From positions 1 to 64,000 of the forward strand of contig URWA01000010.1 in NCBI GenBank assembly GCA_900551445.1: a stretch of 64,000 nucleotides of DNA, in the 5' to 3' direction. The first letter of the stretch is position 1. Each line of letters begins with the position of its first letter. The notes beneath the pieces are model-generated. The model was not told the origin of the DNA, searched no databases, and saw only the letters and a program-made list of their open reading frames with translations. Source of the stretch: an uncultured Bacteroides sp. Its GTDB lineage: Bacteria > Bacteroidota > Bacteroidia > Bacteroidales > Bacteroidaceae. Position numbers and translations under genes: made by a program. Shown here one piece after another: positions 27,985 through 36,967 of the stretch.

Positions 27985-28039
27985 GATCTCACAATCGCAT
28001 GTTTCCAAATATAATCTGGAAACATGCGATTGTGAGATC
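27985..28039. terminator. Perfect 23-bp hairpin
   Basis: A 23-nt arm at 27985-28007 (begins GATCTCACAATCGC, ends GTTTCCA) is exactly complementary to 28017-28039, with a 9-nt loop. It stands about 70 bp past the stop of the choloylglycine hydrolase gene. It may be a bidirectional terminator, but it lacks a clear U-run, so another structured role is possible. Confidence 0.55.
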
Positions 28040-28109
28040 CTAAATGTTCATAATTATCTTGCCAGATCCCAATGACTATAAAAGAAATCATCTTTAAATG
28101 AGCGTTGTA

Positions 28110-29189
28110 TCATCGTATATTGATCAATTCGACAGGTTGCCTCTTTACATTATCCAAAGGCATACTATAATATCTAATATTCTTAAAATCAATAGTTTTT
28201 AGGTCAATACAACGAATATTACTATTATACATAGTTCGATAATAAATGATACAATTTTGTGTATCTGTAGCAACTGTAAACTGAGTAGCACTTGGTACAT
28301 CAGCAGAAGCTTTTCCCCATGGCTGCTCAGTACCTGTTGGAATATCGAAATTATTCAGGATATGAAATGCCTGAAAAATACTTTCCTGAGCAGAGGCCTG
28401 TTGCGGAGCTGTCAATTGGAAGAAAGTAGCACGGACAAATCGAGATGGAGGAGTAAAATCACCCGGAAGTCCAAGTAGACCAGCTCCATGTCCGAAGGAT
28501 TTCATCTGTAAAGGACCATAATTATGTTCCGGAGGTGTACCAGGTTGTAAATTGATATAATTATTCAAATTTGTCCAATGCCATTCCAAACCGGGAGAAT
28601 TGGTCAAAACTCCCAAAGGATTTTCATAAAAATGCATGATTTCATCTACTATCTCAAGGACAATCTGTCGCCCAGAAGGTTCAGTAAACCGCCAATGAAC
28701 AGTAGAAGAACGGGGATCAATATTGGTAACACGTATATTTTGAAGTTTTTCCTTGACTTCATTTACATTTCCACATTCACCTAATACATAAGACACTAAC
28801 TGGAAGTCCGCTAAACTTCTCTCCTTTTGGGATGGATCATAAGGAGGATATTTTCCATAATTAGGGAAATAAAAAAGGCCGGCAGACAAGCCCTTTTCAT
28901 TTACTCCTTCTACCATAAATTCCTTTTGTTCCACGGACAAGCCTATGAATCCATACTTGGTTGTAAATTTCATACCATCCATCCCGGAAGGGGTAAGTGA
29001 CTGAAGCTCCTGATGGCGGGGCACAACTACATACATTGTATTCATAACACTTTCTGCCCATTCAATAGTACGTGCCGTAACGACTGTGCCATCACCGCTT
29101 TTTAACGTAATACCTGTACAAGCATCCATCGGTGCTTGTGATTGCAGCCCAATTGTGGCCAGCAAAATTAACGATTGTTTTGAGTTCAT
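28110..29189 (-). CDS. Choloylglycine hydrolase family protein (bile salt hydrolase / penicillin V acylase type)
   Basis: A 359-residue Ntn-hydrolase with a signal peptide ending before Cys (MDACTGITLKSGDG); that Cys becomes the N-terminal nucleophile. The second active-site stretch reads VVTARTIEW, giving the conserved Arg, with Glu where many family members have Asp. Further family features are GVNEKGLSAGLFYFPNYG, VLTNSPGLEWHWTNLNNY and SRFVRATFF. It cleaves amide bonds in the periplasm or at the surface; conjugated bile salts are the likely gut substrate, but penicillin V or acyl-amine substrates cannot be excluded. Monocistronic by context. Confidence 0.85.
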   Translation of the reverse strand: MNSKQSLILLATIGLQSQAPMDACTGITLKSGDGTVVTARTIEWAESVMNTMYVVVPRHQELQSLTPSGMDGMKFTTKYGFIGLSVEQKEFMVEGVNEKGLSAGLFYFPNYGKYPPYDPSQKERSLADFQLVSYVLGECGNVNEVKEKLQNIRVTNIDPRSSTVHWRFTEPSGRQIVLEIVDEIMHFYENPLGVLTNSPGLEWHWTNLNNYINLQPGTPPEHNYGPLQMKSFGHGAGLLGLPGDFTPPSRFVRATFFQLTAPQQASAQESIFQAFHILNNFDIPTGTEQPWGKASADVPSATQFTVATDTQNCIIYYRTMYNSNIRCIDLKTIDFKNIRYYSMPLDNVKRQPVELINIR

Positions 29190-29348
29190 AAACCACTATT
29201 TTTTATGTTTTAATAATAAAACAGTTGAAAGATAAAACTGTTTGAAATAAGGGGAATAAATGAAAAAGTAGAAAAAGCTGAGAATGCTTTGCTGATCATT
29301 GATTAAATATAAGCAAAGAAAATGTCATAAAAGTGTAGGGCGTTTTCT

Positions 29349-30050
29349 TCAATAATCCTCCTCCAATGTGTAGCATGGGGGGCTATTCATCAAGACAAAC
29401 AGATAGTTTGATATCGTTTGACATCCGACACGCTTTCCAATAACTTCCGAGAGTGTCAGTAGCGATTCGGCCTTGCCCAGCGGTGACTCTTCGAGGTAGT
29501 CGGTGACATATAGGAACGGGATGTCCAGTTCTTTCAATTTATCCTCCATTGAGTTTGTCCCGTTCACGCCGTAGAGCTGACGAGGGCCGGGTCGAGCGAA
29601 AGCAGCACTCATAGTTGATGTTCCCTTAGTAACCGATGCCGCCGATACTGTCGTGGTGCGCCTGGACCCCGGGATTGGAGATATACTCTTACCCGATACA
29701 CCGGCTAGGCGGCCGGCCTCGCCGACTACATTGAGCATTGCGATATGAGTCGAGGATATACAGGCGATGCGTTTGGCTTCGACCGTCAAAACTTGTCCCT
29801 CAAATCCTTCGGAAAGGGGTTCGCCGTCTCGGGCGATGAATAGCTGTGCGGTAACGCTGTCCGCTCCTGCCACGGGTTCGTGACGGTGATCAATACATCC
29901 TCCTTTCCGTCGGCATCTTGGATATCGAAGTCGGAAGCATATTCCGAAGTGTAAACCGGTTGAGTGAGACCTGTCAGGCGGGCACTCCTGTTGTTACAGC
30001 CTGTCCATACTAGCGCAAGTAACAGTAGCGGGGGCAATTTATTAGCACTT
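29349..30050 (-). pseudogene. Relic of a cobalamin/iron-type ABC substrate-binding lipoprotein
   Basis: The N-terminal frame (LLLLALVWTGC, then QPVYTSEYASDFDIQDADG) and the next frame (VEAKRIACISSTHIAMLNVV, GEAGRLAGVSG, then YGVNGTNSMEDKLKELDIPF, LYVTDYLEESPLGKAESLLT) are pieces of one BtuF/FepB-type binding protein. At least two frameshifts and a deletion of the core break it. It lies downstream of a receptor relic, so this was probably an uptake operon. Confidence 0.75.
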
Positions 30051-30082
30051 TCATATAATTATAATATGTGGGACACTATTTC

Positions 30083-30800
30083 TTAATTTTTCCAAGATTT
30101 TGAGGTGATACCAATGAACAACTCAAAATTGATGCCTGGCATTGGGCAGGATAGTACCGAGAAATAATCCTCGTTGAGGAGATTATTGAGCAAATTTCAA
30201 CTGAACATCCATCGGTTTGAGCAACAGCTTCTTCTCAAATAAGATGTTACTCATGAAATACCGGGGTAGATCTCCAGTCAGTGTGTAGTCGTTGCTCGAC
30301 ATGGTGAAACACTCCGAGTAGAACGCCCACTTGTAGAGAAATGCCCATGTACCCCATGAAAGGCGTCCGGTCAGTGATGGGGAGTATTTCGGGACGTATG
30401 GCAATTGTTTTCTTACCGACTGGTCGGCAGGGGACATCTTTTCGCCCTCGTTTATTGAGGGAGTCCACGAGTAGGATCCGCTGAGGTCGATGAGCCAGTT
30501 TTTGCCGGCTGTACGGCAAGATTGGCTTTTACCTCGACACCATAAGCATGTACCTTTTTCACGTTTCGTGGTGAGAAAAAGCCCTTGGTTGTCGGTAGCC
30601 AGATGATCCGATCCTCGATTTAGGAATTGAACCACGTGGCACTGCCATCCAGTTTGTAGACGTTCTTCTTGTCGACATCGAAACTCACGCCCGCATCATA
30701 ACTGAAACCGTGCTCGTTTTTCAGACTGGAGTTCCCACCGGGTAAAAAGTAAAGATCATTTAAGGTTGGGAAACGGTAATTATGCGAAATCGAAGTTTTT
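30083..30800 (-). pseudogene. Relic of a TonB-dependent receptor (barrel half)
   Basis: Piecewise translation gives YRFPTLNDLYFLPGGNSSLK, SYDAGVSFDVDKKN, VYKLDGSATWFNS, then a stop, EDRIIWLPTTKGFFSPRNVK, VHAYGVEVKANLAV, DLSGSYSWTPSINEG and a C-terminal INFELFIG: the barrel of a BtuB/FepA-like receptor. The plug is missing and several frameshifts are present. With the binding-protein relic it is a dead cobalamin- or iron-type uptake operon. Confidence 0.75.
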
Positions 30801-31264
30801 TATCATTATATCCCCTTTATGGGAAAGTAGATTGGACAAGCTCATTACTCCCCCTGAAACGACAAAGTAACCGTTATGTTGATCTCTCAAAATTTTTCCC
30901 AGTTGTAGCGTGACTACGGTAACAAAAGAACTACTATCATATAAAGAGTGAGGCCAGAGGGATTATCGTAAACGATATCGCACGTATCAAAGCTAATCTT
31001 GGGATGTCACACTTGGCCCAAAATGGGTAAGGAGCAGAAGTCCTGTTAATAACCGTCCAGCTGAATACCACCCATACTGCCGCTAAAAGAAGGAAATATA
31101 AGAGTCTTATATTTTGAATATCACAATATTAGAATACTTGGATATTTAGTCTCTTTATTTATCTGAATTACGGTTTCCTTTTTACACGAAATACATTTAT
31201 AAAAGAGAGAAAAAAATTTGAGAAATTGTAGATTCAGTTAGTATTTTAGCACAAAGAACTAAAA
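30801..31264. other. Decayed stretch, no gene
   Basis: Between the receptor relic and the OmpA promoter. No frame of note; probably the remains of the receptor N-terminus and its upstream region, but I cannot align it by eye. Confidence 0.4.
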
Positions 31265-31323
31265 TGATAAATAATAGAGCCAAAAATGAAATATATTATT
31301 TTATAAAAACTAAGAACTTTGCA
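31265..31323 (+). promoter_or_regulatory. Shared operator/promoter element, copy 2
   Basis: TGATAAAT, A, ATAGAGCCAAAA at 31265-31285, 32 nt, then TTTGCA at 31318-31323. The OmpA gene starts 25 bp later, so this copy is placed as a real promoter with a short leader. Confidence 0.7.
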
Positions 31324-31348
31324 AAATAAAATCAAAACACAAAGCATC

Positions 31349-32509
31349 ATGAAGAAAATTTTTACAACTTTGTTTTTATCTGGTATTTTTATGTATCACA
31401 CAAATGCCCAGACTGCGGTAGAAGGTAATAAATTCTTGGACAACTGGTCCATTGGGGTTAGTGCAGGAGGAACAACCCCGTTAACACATCACTCCTTCTT
31501 TGGAAATATGCGCCCAATCACGGGGATAGAATTGAATAAACAATTGACACCGGTTTTTGGTTTCGGTCTAGAGGCAGTCGGAAGTTTTAACACTTCACAA
31601 AGTCGGACAGTTTTCGACCGCTCCAATGTTAGTCTATTGGGGCTGGTGAACCTGAACAATCTTTTTGGAACCTATACGGGAACCCCAAGACCTTTTGAAA
31701 TCGAAGCGATCGCCGGAATCGGGTGGTTGCATTATTACATGAACCAGGGAATGGGTTCCGATCAGAACAGCATGTCAACAAAACTGGGGCTAAATTTTAA
31801 TTTTAACTTGGGAGAAAGTAAGGCGTGGACACTAGCTCTCAAACCAGCCTTGGTCTATGATATGAACGCTATGGGTTCCGAGCCCGTGTGTTTCCACTCT
31901 AAACAGGCAGTATGGGAGATATCTATCGGACTGAAATATCACTTCGGATGTAGTAATGGGAAACATCATTTTACAAAGGTGAGACCTTACGACCAGCAGG
32001 AGGTGAATGTTCTGAACGAGAAAATCAATCAACTTCATTCACAAATCGGAAAAAATGCCGAAGCGTTGGAGGAAGCAGTTCAGAAAGTGACGGAACTGGA
32101 AGTTGCGTTGGCCAAATGCCAGAGCCAAGAACCAAAAATCATGAAAGACACTATTGACAACAGCAGAAAGACACTGGAATCCGTCATAACTTTCCGCCAA
32201 GGCAAGACAACCATTGACAACTCTCAACTCCCGAACATCGAACGTATCGCGACTTATTTAAAGAACCACAAGGAAGCAAGTGTGGTCATCAAAGGATATG
32301 CCTCCCCTGAGGGAAGTGTGGAAGTGAACGAGCGGCTTGCTCAACAAAGAGCGGAGATTGTAAAAAAAATGCTAACGGACAGGTATGGAATTGCAGGAAA
32401 ACGGATTGTAGCCGAAGGCCAGGGAATAGGGAACATGTTCGAGGAGCCTGATTGGAATCGGGTAAGTATCTGTACAATCAATGTGGAAAAGGAATCTCAC
32501 AAGCACTAA
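31349..32509 (+). CDS. OmpA-family outer-membrane protein
   Basis: 386 residues from the ATG at 31349 (MKKIFTTLFLSGIF, cleavage after TNAQ); the frame extends upstream only through a TTG. Residues about 25-205 form a small beta-barrel, about 220-260 a coiled coil (LNEKINQLHSQIGKNAEALE) and about 275-385 an OmpA peptidoglycan-binding domain (VVIKGYASPEGSVEVNERLA, then VAEGQGIGN). The same GYASPEG motif is in the fimbrial DUF3868 protein. Joins outer membrane and cell wall. Transcribed from the shared-motif promoter. Confidence 0.85.
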   Translation: MKKIFTTLFLSGIFMYHTNAQTAVEGNKFLDNWSIGVSAGGTTPLTHHSFFGNMRPITGIELNKQLTPVFGFGLEAVGSFNTSQSRTVFDRSNVSLLGLVNLNNLFGTYTGTPRPFEIEAIAGIGWLHYYMNQGMGSDQNSMSTKLGLNFNFNLGESKAWTLALKPALVYDMNAMGSEPVCFHSKQAVWEISIGLKYHFGCSNGKHHFTKVRPYDQQEVNVLNEKINQLHSQIGKNAEALEEAVQKVTELEVALAKCQSQEPKIMKDTIDNSRKTLESVITFRQGKTTIDNSQLPNIERIATYLKNHKEASVVIKGYASPEGSVEVNERLAQQRAEIVKKMLTDRYGIAGKRIVAEGQGIGNMFEEPDWNRVSICTINVEKESHKH

Positions 32510-32591
32510 ATGGTCTGGATATAAACCGGGAAGATACAATTGTCTGAACCGAATGCATTAATAATTTTTATCTATACTTAATTTGAATGTC

Positions 32592-33284
32592 ATGAACAAG
32601 TATATATCTGAAATGATCGGGACAATGGTTCTTGTATTAATGGGATGTGGAAGTGCCATTTTCGCAGGGGATACGCCTGGGGCAGTTAGCACTGGAGTGG
32701 GTACGGTGGGAGTTGCCATGGCCTTCGGACTGTCAGTGGTCGCCATGGCATACACCATTGGCGGGATATCTGGTTGTCACATAAACCCAGCGATTACGCT
32801 GGGTGTATACTGCTCGGGAGGAATGGGCGGTAAAGATGCCCTGTTATACATGATTTTTCAGGTAATCGGAGGGATTCTTGGGTCGACCATACTTTTCATA
32901 CTGGTTTCCACGGGATCATATTCCGGTCCCACTATGACAGGGAGCAATGGCTTTGGTGAGGGAGAAATGTTACAGGCCTTTATTGCCGAGACCGTTTTTA
33001 CATTTATTTTCGTTCTTGTAGCACTGGGAGCTACAGACAAAAGGAAAGGGGCCGGTAAATTGGCGGGGTTGGCCATCGGATTGACACTTATCCTCGTGCA
33101 TATCGTGTGTATCCCAATCACCGGGACATCGGTAAATCCTGCACGTAGCATAGGACCAGCGCTTTTCGAGGGGGGCAGCGCGATTTCCCAACTTTGGCTT
33201 TTTGTTGTCGCTCCCTTAACAGGAAGTTTGGCTAGTTCCATTGTGTGGAAAACTATTTCTCACCATAGTGATAAACAACAATGA
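32592..33284 (+). CDS. Aquaporin (MIP family, AqpZ-like)
   Basis: 230 residues, six hydrophobic helices and the two pore loops CHINPAITLG and SVNPARSIGPAL with both NPA boxes intact. His next to the first loop and Arg after the second NPA favour a water channel. Start at the ATG at 32592 (MNKYISEMIGTMVLV). Inner membrane. Lies 80 bp after the OmpA gene. Confidence 0.9.
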   Translation: MNKYISEMIGTMVLVLMGCGSAIFAGDTPGAVSTGVGTVGVAMAFGLSVVAMAYTIGGISGCHINPAITLGVYCSGGMGGKDALLYMIFQVIGGILGSTILFILVSTGSYSGPTMTGSNGFGEGEMLQAFIAETVFTFIFVLVALGATDKRKGAGKLAGLAIGLTLILVHIVCIPITGTSVNPARSIGPALFEGGSAISQLWLFVVAPLTGSLASSIVWKTISHHSDKQQ

Positions 33285-33287
33285 TGG

Positions 33288-33332
33288 AAAAGAGGATGAT
33301 TGGAGCCTTCGCTTCTCGTGTCATCCTCTTTT
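33288..33332 (+). terminator. Terminator after the aquaporin gene
   Basis: AAAAGAGGATGA (33288-33299) pairs perfectly with TCATCCTCTTTT (33321-33332), followed by GTTTG. A 12-bp stem just past the stop codon. Confidence 0.85.
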
Positions 33333-33515
33333 GTTTGATACGCTAACAAGTAATATCTTTTGATAGCATTCATCTGTATATGCCTCTTTCCCGTGAAAGA
33401 GCAGAGAGTTTGATATCACTAATTTCGACATTGTTATACTGTATAATTACCAATCGCATATAATGTGTTTAAATTGATATTTCAGTATATGACAAAAATT
33501 TTAACACAATATAAA

Positions 33516-33719
33516 ATGTCAAAAAGTAACTCTTTACAGAATTCCAAGGTGTTTGTTATGCGTGGAAATGTGATAGACATAGCCGTGGGTGTAATCATTG
33601 GCGGCACCTTCGGGAAAATAATTTCTTCAGCAGCGGCGGACATCATCACCCCGATAGAAAAGCCAATAGGCGACACTAAGTTCTCGGAACTGAGATGGGG
33701 CTATATTTCGCCCGGATAG
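33516..33719 (+). pseudogene. mscL: Truncated mscL (mechanosensitive channel)
   Basis: The N-terminal third of MscL: SKVFVMRGNVIDIAVGVIIG, GTFGKIISSAAADIITP, then the periplasmic-loop start KFSELRWGYISPG and a stop. The first membrane helix is complete but the second helix and C-terminal bundle are absent (67 residues against about 135-145). Downstream sequence shows no MscL match in any frame, so it is a premature end plus loss of the 3' part. Confidence 0.8.
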
Positions 33720-33887
33720 TCAGCGAGATTGAACAGACGACCATGTTAAAGAAACGAAAAACGTTTGTTTAAACGGCATGATCGGTATCAGGCAGGGAAA
33801 GTGTCTAAGGAATAACAGACTACTCCTTGAGGGTGGCGACTTTCCTCTACCTAAACGACAAAATAGTACGAACATTAAAACTGTGAT

Positions 33888-34175
33888 ATGACTAAAGCAG
33901 ATATTATAAAGCGGATCTCCGAGGAACAAGGGATTGACCAAAAGACCGTTGCCTTGGTAATCGAGGGTTTCATGAAATGCGTGAAGGATGCACTTGGCAG
34001 AGGCAGAAGTGTATTTCTGCGCGGGTTCGGCACATTTTCTTTAAAGAAAAGGGCAGCAAAGAAGGCACAGAATATCCAGCAGCACACAACTATATTTATT
34101 CCGGCTCGTAAGGTTCCCCATTTTAAACCCTCGGATTCTTTTCTATTGTGCCGGGAAGGAGATAATCGAAAATAG
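33888..34175 (+). CDS. HU/IHF-family DNA-binding protein
   Basis: 95 residues: MTKADIIKRISEEQGIDQKT, then VALVIEGFMKCVKDALGRGR and the arm start VFLRGFGTFSLKKRAAKKAQ. The arm lacks the usual GRNP sequence and the tail is short, so this is an IHF/HU variant rather than the main HU. Dimeric DNA-bending protein. Isolated gene in a decayed zone; it may belong to a mobile-element remnant. Confidence 0.8.
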   Translation: MTKADIIKRISEEQGIDQKTVALVIEGFMKCVKDALGRGRSVFLRGFGTFSLKKRAAKKAQNIQQHTTIFIPARKVPHFKPSDSFLLCREGDNRK

Positions 34176-34369
34176 ACTAGCCATAGAACTATTATTACTT
34201 GCTATAGTCGGCTTGTATTTATGATGGCGAAAATTTGATTTTTCTGCTTTAAATTTATCTGTGAAATAGAACACATTTCCACTGACTGTTATGCATTTTA
34301 TTTGGGGCGTTGATTACCGATATTTGTATTTATAGTTTTTACTATATTACATATGGAGTAAATCCTTTC

Positions 34370-34753
34370 TCATACTTTTCCACATGGAATCCAAACAATG
34401 GAATAGGCTTTTGCAAAGAATATCAGTGAGGTTAATCTATGGTATTCGCCAGCATTACTCTTGTGTATAATATAATGTACCTCGAAATGTTTGTCGACTT
34501 CACATGCTTTATATTCTATGTGAAAGACTTGTTGCCCTTCCAAAGTAATACAAGGAAGTTTCATACCTCCAAATAGTGTATAGTCGAAATAGTCAATCTG
34601 AAATTCATACCATCTGTCATATGGATCGGCTTGTTTTGCCGTACTATCCTCATTCGCACAAAAGGGTGGATATTGAAAATACCCGAATAATCCTCTCACT
34701 ATTCTACCTTTAAAGTACAAAAGGCCTACAGGAATTATACACTTTCCTGACAT
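34370..34753 (-). CDS. Hypothetical protein
   Basis: 127 residues, not recognised. The C-terminal half (VFHIEYKACEVDKHFEVHYI, then SNAGEYHRLTSLIFFAKAYS) looks like real protein. It starts at MSGKCIIPVGLLYFKGRIV with no signal peptide. Codon use and surroundings (decayed DNA on both sides) leave room for it being a remnant. Confidence 0.35.
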   Translation of the reverse strand: MSGKCIIPVGLLYFKGRIVRGLFGYFQYPPFCANEDSTAKQADPYDRWYEFQIDYFDYTLFGGMKLPCITLEGQQVFHIEYKACEVDKHFEVHYIIHKSNAGEYHRLTSLIFFAKAYSIVWIPCGKV

Positions 34754-35579
34754 GCAGTGTAAGGGAATTGTATGCTTTTTATTTATACCCTTGTATGTCC
34801 CATATTTTTTAAGGGACCGTTGAAATATATTTCGTCATTATTACCTTTCCTCTCTTATTTTTATGGGGAAAAAAGATTTATGTACGAATATGTGACATGG
34901 GAGGAATTCTCGTGGAAGAGGAAAAAGAGAAATAACAGATTCTTGTCACACTCGAACGGACTGGTAGTAACTGTACCGTGGGACCCGGATATTCGATTTC
35001 AGCTAAATGTCCCTGTGTGACGAGCTGAAAAAGTGAAGTATCGGCTGACAAGCGATACCTTTCGGTATAGGGACCTAATATTATTAACATCCATCGTCTG
35101 CACCTTCTACTTTAGAATATGTTTGCAAAATAATATGAATTCCATTGAGCTTACAATAAATTTTAATACGATCAGATACGGATATTATGCGACAAAATCA
35201 GTTTCGAGATCTACAATTATGAACGCTGGATAGGAATGTGACGGACGGGATTTCACCTTCTCATTAAATTCCGCCAGACAAAAGAGAGAATAGCACAAAT
35301 AATAGAAGAACGGGTGATCATCCCCATAATAATCGAACTTTTGGGAAAAACATTTACATAAAATACTATCGGGAAGAGACTTGTCGTCTGACAACCAATG
35401 GGAGGCCGTTTGTTGGAATCTCCAATTCAAGCACGGGGCTGGTATTTTTTTAGGAAGTCCACATCCAATGGACAAACTTGTATCATAAATACTCCCTATA
35501 TAATACGGAACAGATGCGTGAGTTGTAGGCGGTAGTCACCCCCTGATAACGGTTCGCACGGGCATACGACATACCTTAA
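34754..35579. other. AT-rich stretch without a recognisable gene
   Basis: Open frames at 34772-35020 (+) and 35185-35475 (-) have no family features. The left end of the mobilizable element probably lies in or near this stretch, but I could not pair an attachment repeat with the integrase side. Confidence 0.4.
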
Positions 35580-35629
35580 CAAAAGGTGTACACCTGCCTT
35601 ACAGTTCTGTAAACCATGTGCACCTTTTG
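35580..35629 (+). terminator. Hairpin upstream of the RteC-like gene
   Basis: CAAAAGGTGTACA (35580-35592) pairs with TGTGCACCTTTTG (35617-35629) with one G-T wobble, followed by a T-rich stretch. Could terminate leftover upstream transcription or act as an attenuator for the gene starting 126 bp later. Confidence 0.5.
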
Positions 35630-35755
35630 TATTTACACTCCACTACTATTTATTGATATTCATGTTAGTTGATTATATATCAAAATCTGCCATTCCCAGC
35701 AGCTTATTTTCTTGCCGGAAGGCATCGATTGTCAAACTTAAAAAGAACGAACCGT

Positions 35756-36385
35756 ATGAAAGCATTAACGACACACCGTCTGCTGGATTGCTTCAGGAAA
35801 GCGGTCCAGGGAGAAGAATCCATCTCAGAAAACATATTGTCATCCGCTTACGATGAATTACTAGACTATCTGCTACAACTTGCAAAAGGTGAACTGCCCT
35901 TTCTTGAAAAGCTCCGGTACCTATATCATCTGGAAGTGGAGTTGGACACCTGCCTGAACATGGTGGAGAAAACTACCAGCAAACATCTACATGTATGTCT
36001 GAAAAAGGCAGTCGCTCTTGTCAAGACCGAAATCGAATTACTCCGTTTCTCCGTAGAACATCCCGAATACTGCGCTGTTCATCCGGCTACAGAAGAGAAT
36101 AACGCATCCGTTATCTCCCTCCACTGGAAGAGTTCCCTAGTAAACCTGATGGAGCTGATCGCCTCATTGTACTACTTGGGAGTGATAACGGACGGCAACG
36201 GTAACCAGCAGTCATTCGCTTCCCTGGTGGTAGCATTCGAAGGATTCCTGCACATCCGAATTCCCAAGCCCTATGATTTACGTGCAGACCTTGCCAGACG
36301 CAAGAAAAGTCTCTCGGTATTGCTCCCAAAACTCCGGGAGGCCTTTGAAAAAAACATCATAAACTGCGGGATCGGGCACGGATGA
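35756..36385 (+). CDS. RteC-like regulator of the mobilizable element
   Basis: 209 residues from the ATG at 35756 (MKALTTHRLLDCFRKAVQG); an upstream extension in frame has no family features. The C-terminal part (LHWKSSLVNLMELIASLYYL, then GVITDGNGNQQSFASLVVAF and RRKKSLSVLLPKLREAFEKN) follows the RteC winged-helix domain. It probably controls excision or mobilization genes. It ends at a TGA at 36383-36385. No other stop lies in this frame before the in-frame start of the MobA-like gene at 36503, and a GTCA array fills the gap between them. Confidence 0.7.
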   Translation: MKALTTHRLLDCFRKAVQGEESISENILSSAYDELLDYLLQLAKGELPFLEKLRYLYHLEVELDTCLNMVEKTTSKHLHVCLKKAVALVKTEIELLRFSVEHPEYCAVHPATEENNASVISLHWKSSLVNLMELIASLYYLGVITDGNGNQQSFASLVVAFEGFLHIRIPKPYDLRADLARRKKSLSVLLPKLREAFEKNIINCGIGHG

Positions 36386-36404
36386 CAGAGAGGAAAATCC
36401 CCCT

Positions 36405-36438
36405 GTCAGCAAAAGTCATTTTTTGTCAGAGATAGTCA
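36405..36438 (-). promoter_or_regulatory. Four-fold 10-bp-spaced TGAC array (copy A)
   Basis: GTCA (TGAC on the minus strand) at 36405, 36415, 36425 and 36435, exactly one helical turn apart. It lies 65 bp before the MobA-like ATG, in inverted orientation relative to the other two arrays (46287 and 56291). Likely operator of an element-coded regulator. Confidence 0.65.
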
Positions 36439-36502
36439 CCTTCCGAAATTAGGCAGGTATCCGAATTATCGTTTACTTTGCTCCGGTAAAAACATCAATA
36501 AT

Positions 36503-36967
36503 ATGGCTAAAATCAAACAGGCGTACAAGAAAGAGAAAACGGCCGCTTCCCGGACATGAAGAGGGGGGCGCAGTCCGAAGGAATCCTCCCAGCTCCATTC
36601 CTATTACTACGGATTCCGTCTGAACGAGCTCCAAAACATCGAGTTCGAGCGGCTCTATGAGAATTCCGGTGCCGGAACCAAGTCGCAGTTCATCCTGGCG
36701 TCCATTTTCGGCAAACCGATGAAAGTGGTGAAAATCGACAAGGCGGCCACGGACTATTACATCAAGCTCACCAACCTGCAGAGCGAGTACCGCCGCATCG
36801 GGGTGAACTATAACCAGATTCTCAAGGCGGTCCATAGCGGGGAACTGACCGAAAAGAAAGCCCTCGCCCTGCTTTACAAACTGGAACAGCTGACCGTGGA
36901 ACTCGTATCGTTGAACAAGGAAATCATCCGTCTTACCAAAGAGTTTGAACAATGGTTGCAAAGATAA
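36503..36967 (+). CDS. MobA-like relaxosome accessory protein, in-frame TGA
   Basis: 154 codons if the TGA at 36557-36559 is read. Before it: MAKIKQAYKKEKTAASRT; after it: RGGRSPKESSQLHSYYYGFR and LNELQNIEFERLYENSGAG, TKSQFILASIFGKP, then a helical tail (LLYKLEQLTVELVSLNKEII). The ribbon-helix-helix and helical-tail plan fits the small DNA-binding partner of Bacteroides relaxases, which nicks nothing itself but loads the relaxase at oriT. The last 16 nt overlap the relaxase gene. The Trp identity of the TGA is not clear from the family at this position. Confidence 0.7.

Noticed and set aside
33720..33887. C-terminal half of mscL downstream of the truncated frame
   Set aside because: No MscL second-helix pattern in any frame between the stop and the HU gene.
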